Source of the DNA: Clavelina lepadiformis | Taxonomy: Eukaryota; Chordata; Ascidiacea; Aplousobranchia; Clavelinidae | Assembly (NCBI RefSeq): GCF_947623445.1 | Contig: NC_135246.1 | Span: 15,545,856-15,609,855, forward strand | Direction: 5' to 3' | DNA: 64,000 nucleotides | Shown here: piece after piece, positions 61,625 through 64,000 of the stretch | Layout: every line of letters starts with the position of its first letter | Numbering within the stretch: position 1 is the stretch's first letter | Notes under the pieces: generated by a model | Told to the model about the DNA's origin: nothing | Databases searched by the model: none | What the model saw: the letters and a program-made list of their open reading frames with translations, nothing else | Program-made: the position numbers and the translations under genes

Positions 61625-63231
61625 CTAAAGTAAAGGCCCTTTTGATGAACCGCATTTGACCCGACGACAAAATCTGCATAGAGCTGAAAACAAACAAAAA
61701 GTGTTTGATTAATAAATTTTAAACTTTAGTTTTAAATTTAATGTTTTTTGGAACACTTTGGAAAAATTCCAAACATGCTCTTGAAATTTTAAGAACACTT
61801 GAGAATAAAAGATGTTCAAGATAATAACTCCTGAAGCAGATATATAAAAGAAATACAAATCAAAACACGTAAATCACTGCCCTTTCTTATAACTCACCTT
61901 TAAAAAGCTTTTTGTCACAATCGCCGTTGTGTGATCGGTGTGACGTATTTTTGCGGCAATATTCGTCGCATTTCTATAAAAGAAACATATATCAGTTGTC
62001 GTTATTGGCTTAAAACTAAAGTAAAGTTATTCAATCTGACATATAAGTCATATATATGACAAATTTGTATGATTGATCTTGACATGCAGTTGCACACCGA
62101 AACTAAATGGAAACTTTGATTGTTACATACAAGCTGATAGAAATGAGGTTTTATCTTTCTTTTCAATTCATTTATAGGTCCTCACCCTGTTGATAAAAGA
62201 ATTCCCAAGACTAAATGCAGAAATCTGATTCTCTTTCAATATTTTTGCAAGATAGAAGTCTCGATTCATCGGACGAATGATGGGTGACATTTCCTAACAC
62301 TTCATTTTCGAAAGGATCCGCAGATGTCACTACATAGAAGGAAAACGTTTTCATTAACAGCAAAAGAAAATCTGTTTCGATTACCATACGTCACCGCAAA
62401 GTTACAAAGTTACCAGCTAGCGTGTTTAATCATGGCTTGTGTACAATAAATGTTATTGAACAAGGCAGAATCCAAAAATCATGTTTGTCAATTTCGTGAT
62501 GCGGAAAGGCTTATTTTATTTCAAGAAACTGGCAACGAAGATGCACAGCTATGTTGTCATAAACAAGCTACAATTGAAGCCTGTGCAGAAGATCCAGTCA
62601 CATTACAATATAAAGTTGCTATACAGAAGCCACTACTGTATATCTAAAAAAGCAATCGCTAAGTTTAACTATGGTCTGAAACCGTGACTATATTTTATGA
62701 CTTTTTGTGTTTGTTAAGTATATAGTGGCAGGTTTGTAAGCCCTGGCGTCTCTTTTAACTTTTTAAAATAACTTTTGTTTCGTGCAAGATTCATCGTTTA
62801 TACAGATTTTGAAGTGCTGAAGCGTCCATTAGATACAAAATTGTTTATCTGTTCTGCTGATAAGGCGCTAAAACCTCGGAAAATGTAACCGCCAAAGATA
62901 GAGACGATAAACTAACAATTAAAATGGTCAAGTAAAGGAATTAATATTTGTGGAAGAATATTTTGGTAAGATGTATAAACTTAACCTGCCAATTCTTTGA
63001 CATCCAATTGGGTAATGTAAACATATATTGTTTCTTAAAATGTTTGCTATATCATGTTATTGTTACTTTATTAAAATATATACAGCAACTCGAAATAGAC
63101 AATAAAAATGCCATTATACTTTACATTACGAGCAAATCTGAACAAAAAATTTAAAAAAAAGTTTGCTTACCAAAAGGTGGTGGTGCCAGAAGGAGGCAAG
63201 TCAAGGCCAATGTAGCAAAGATGGCTTTCAT
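61625..63231 (-). pseudogene. AlphaC: third tandem copy of the alpha peptide gene, probably broken
   Basis: The four exon blocks are recognisable: 63171-63231, 62186-62329, 61898-61973, 61625-61683. The signal peptide is good (MKAIFATLALTCLLLAPPPF), and the mature part reads KCDEYCRKNTSHRSHNGDC and ALCRFCRRVKCG with all six cysteines. The propeptide exon is not intact compared with its sister copies (about one break), so the usual precursor is probably not made. Splice sites and the mature exons remain well preserved, so the loss is recent. Confidence 0.7.
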
Positions 63232-64000
63232 CTTGGTAGTTAGATTTTCACGTACAGTACACAACTGTATTAATTTGTGAAGGAAAAACTTACCAATGTC
63301 ACTTTAAGATCCTGCATGAAAAGAGTTGTTTGCATACTTTTGTTGTAAACATTACAGAAATCATAACTAGACACAAACGCGCGTGCTCTTCCTCTTGAAG
63401 TCAGTTAAGGAAGATTAGAACAACGCATTTTTAATTACGATCGATCTCGCGGTTTGGCGTGCATTGCCAGTTGGCCAGACGTTTCTCTTGAAAAGATTTG
63501 CATCCAAACGATCAAATCACGTTTATTAAATTTTAAATGGTCTGATTTCTACCAGTTTGCCAAGGGATGACTTTGCCACCCCGCAACTTTGTCTGAGAAT
63601 ATTTGCTACAGTGCCCTTAACGCTGTTGTTTTTATTGCATTTTTTTGCGCCCAATTAACTATGTAACGTGGTTTTGTACTTTAAATTAATAATCTCATTT
63701 TTCTATATTTAAAACTGTTATTGTTAATAGCAAACAAATTTATTGATTTTAACAGCAATTGCAGAATCACTGGTTAACTTGAAGATATTAAATCTGGATT
63801 TCATTAATTCATTCCTAATGTATCAGAAATCGCAAAAACACCTGACGCCAATATATGCTTCAGAATTAAGGAAATCTTCGATATTTGCCTGGGTCCTATC
63901 CACCAGACAATGCTGCTGATGACAGACTTGCTCTTTGTCTGTTTCTTATATATGAAAGCTGCAGGATGCGAGTTAGACTCTTTGCCAAGAAACGTGATTG
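63232..64000. other. Unit C spacer upstream of alphaC
   Basis: Counterpart of 47491-48260 and 55614-56380. Window ends inside it. No gene recognised. Confidence 0.4.

Larger units (their letters stand above)
61305..64000. repeat. Tandem segmental duplication, unit C (partial, cut by window end)
   Basis: Aligns to unit A from about 45577 and unit B from about 53691, so it lacks roughly the first 460 bp of the A/B unit. It carries alphaC and part of the following spacer, and continues past the window. Confidence 0.85.

Noticed and set aside
1-64000. CRISPR array, bacterial operons or rRNA genes
   Set aside because: Spliced eukaryotic genes throughout; no regularly spaced direct repeats and no rRNA-like sequence were seen.

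Overview
This is an AT-rich eukaryotic window with many short spliced exons and short introns. The eIF4E, TFAM and EXOC8 proteins read as a chordate or invertebrate-deuterostome genome. Intron compactness, MITE load and tunicate-like defence peptides suggest an ascidian (sea squirt) of the Ciona type. That assignment is inference, because no taxon-specific marker is visible.

Left part (1-18.5 kb): four ordinary housekeeping genes. They are the 3' exons of EIF4E (+, 491-1660), a complete TFAM (+, 5795-7440), a complete aldo/keto reductase (+, 8104-10238) and a complete 17-exon EXOC8/Exo84 (-, 11111-18517). The spaces between hold hAT-type MITEs, two with clear terminal repeats.

Right part (21-64 kb): a cluster of small secreted, cationic, six-cysteine peptide precursors that I do not recognise as a described family. 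I name three subfamilies: gamma (one gene, + strand, 21208-21894), beta (25744-27019, 39107-39924, and two 5'-less copies at 50353-50691 and 58439-58777) and alpha (32508-33895, 45894-47490, 54012-55613, 61625-63231), all beta and alpha on the - strand. Every full copy has four exons with intron phases 1-0-1. They encode a signal peptide, a propeptide, and a basic mature region with the framework C-x3-C-x11/12-C-x8..10-C-x2-C-x4/5-C split over exons 3 and 4. The architecture is that of antimicrobial peptide precursors, and the cysteine spacing resembles the ascidian turgencins. A CBM14-type chitin-binding exon lies next to the gamma gene (23378-23565).

The cluster grew in at least two rounds. 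An older duplication of a beta-alpha pair has an offset of about 13.4 kb (25-34 kb versus 39-47 kb). A younger tandem duplication has units of about 8.1 kb (A 45.1-53.2 kb, B 53.2-61.3 kb, C from 61.3 kb and cut by the window end). Each complete young unit carries an alpha gene, a decayed beta remnant and a divergent Ras-like GTPase whose CaaX-like motif is hidden by a C-terminal extension. A solo LTR (59008-59338) is present only in unit B, so it inserted after the A/B duplication. The B/C junction falls inside a hAT MITE. Further MITEs (a pogo/Tigger-type with a nested hAT-like copy, and two hAT MITEs with perfect 8-bp target duplications) lie at 35-38 kb.
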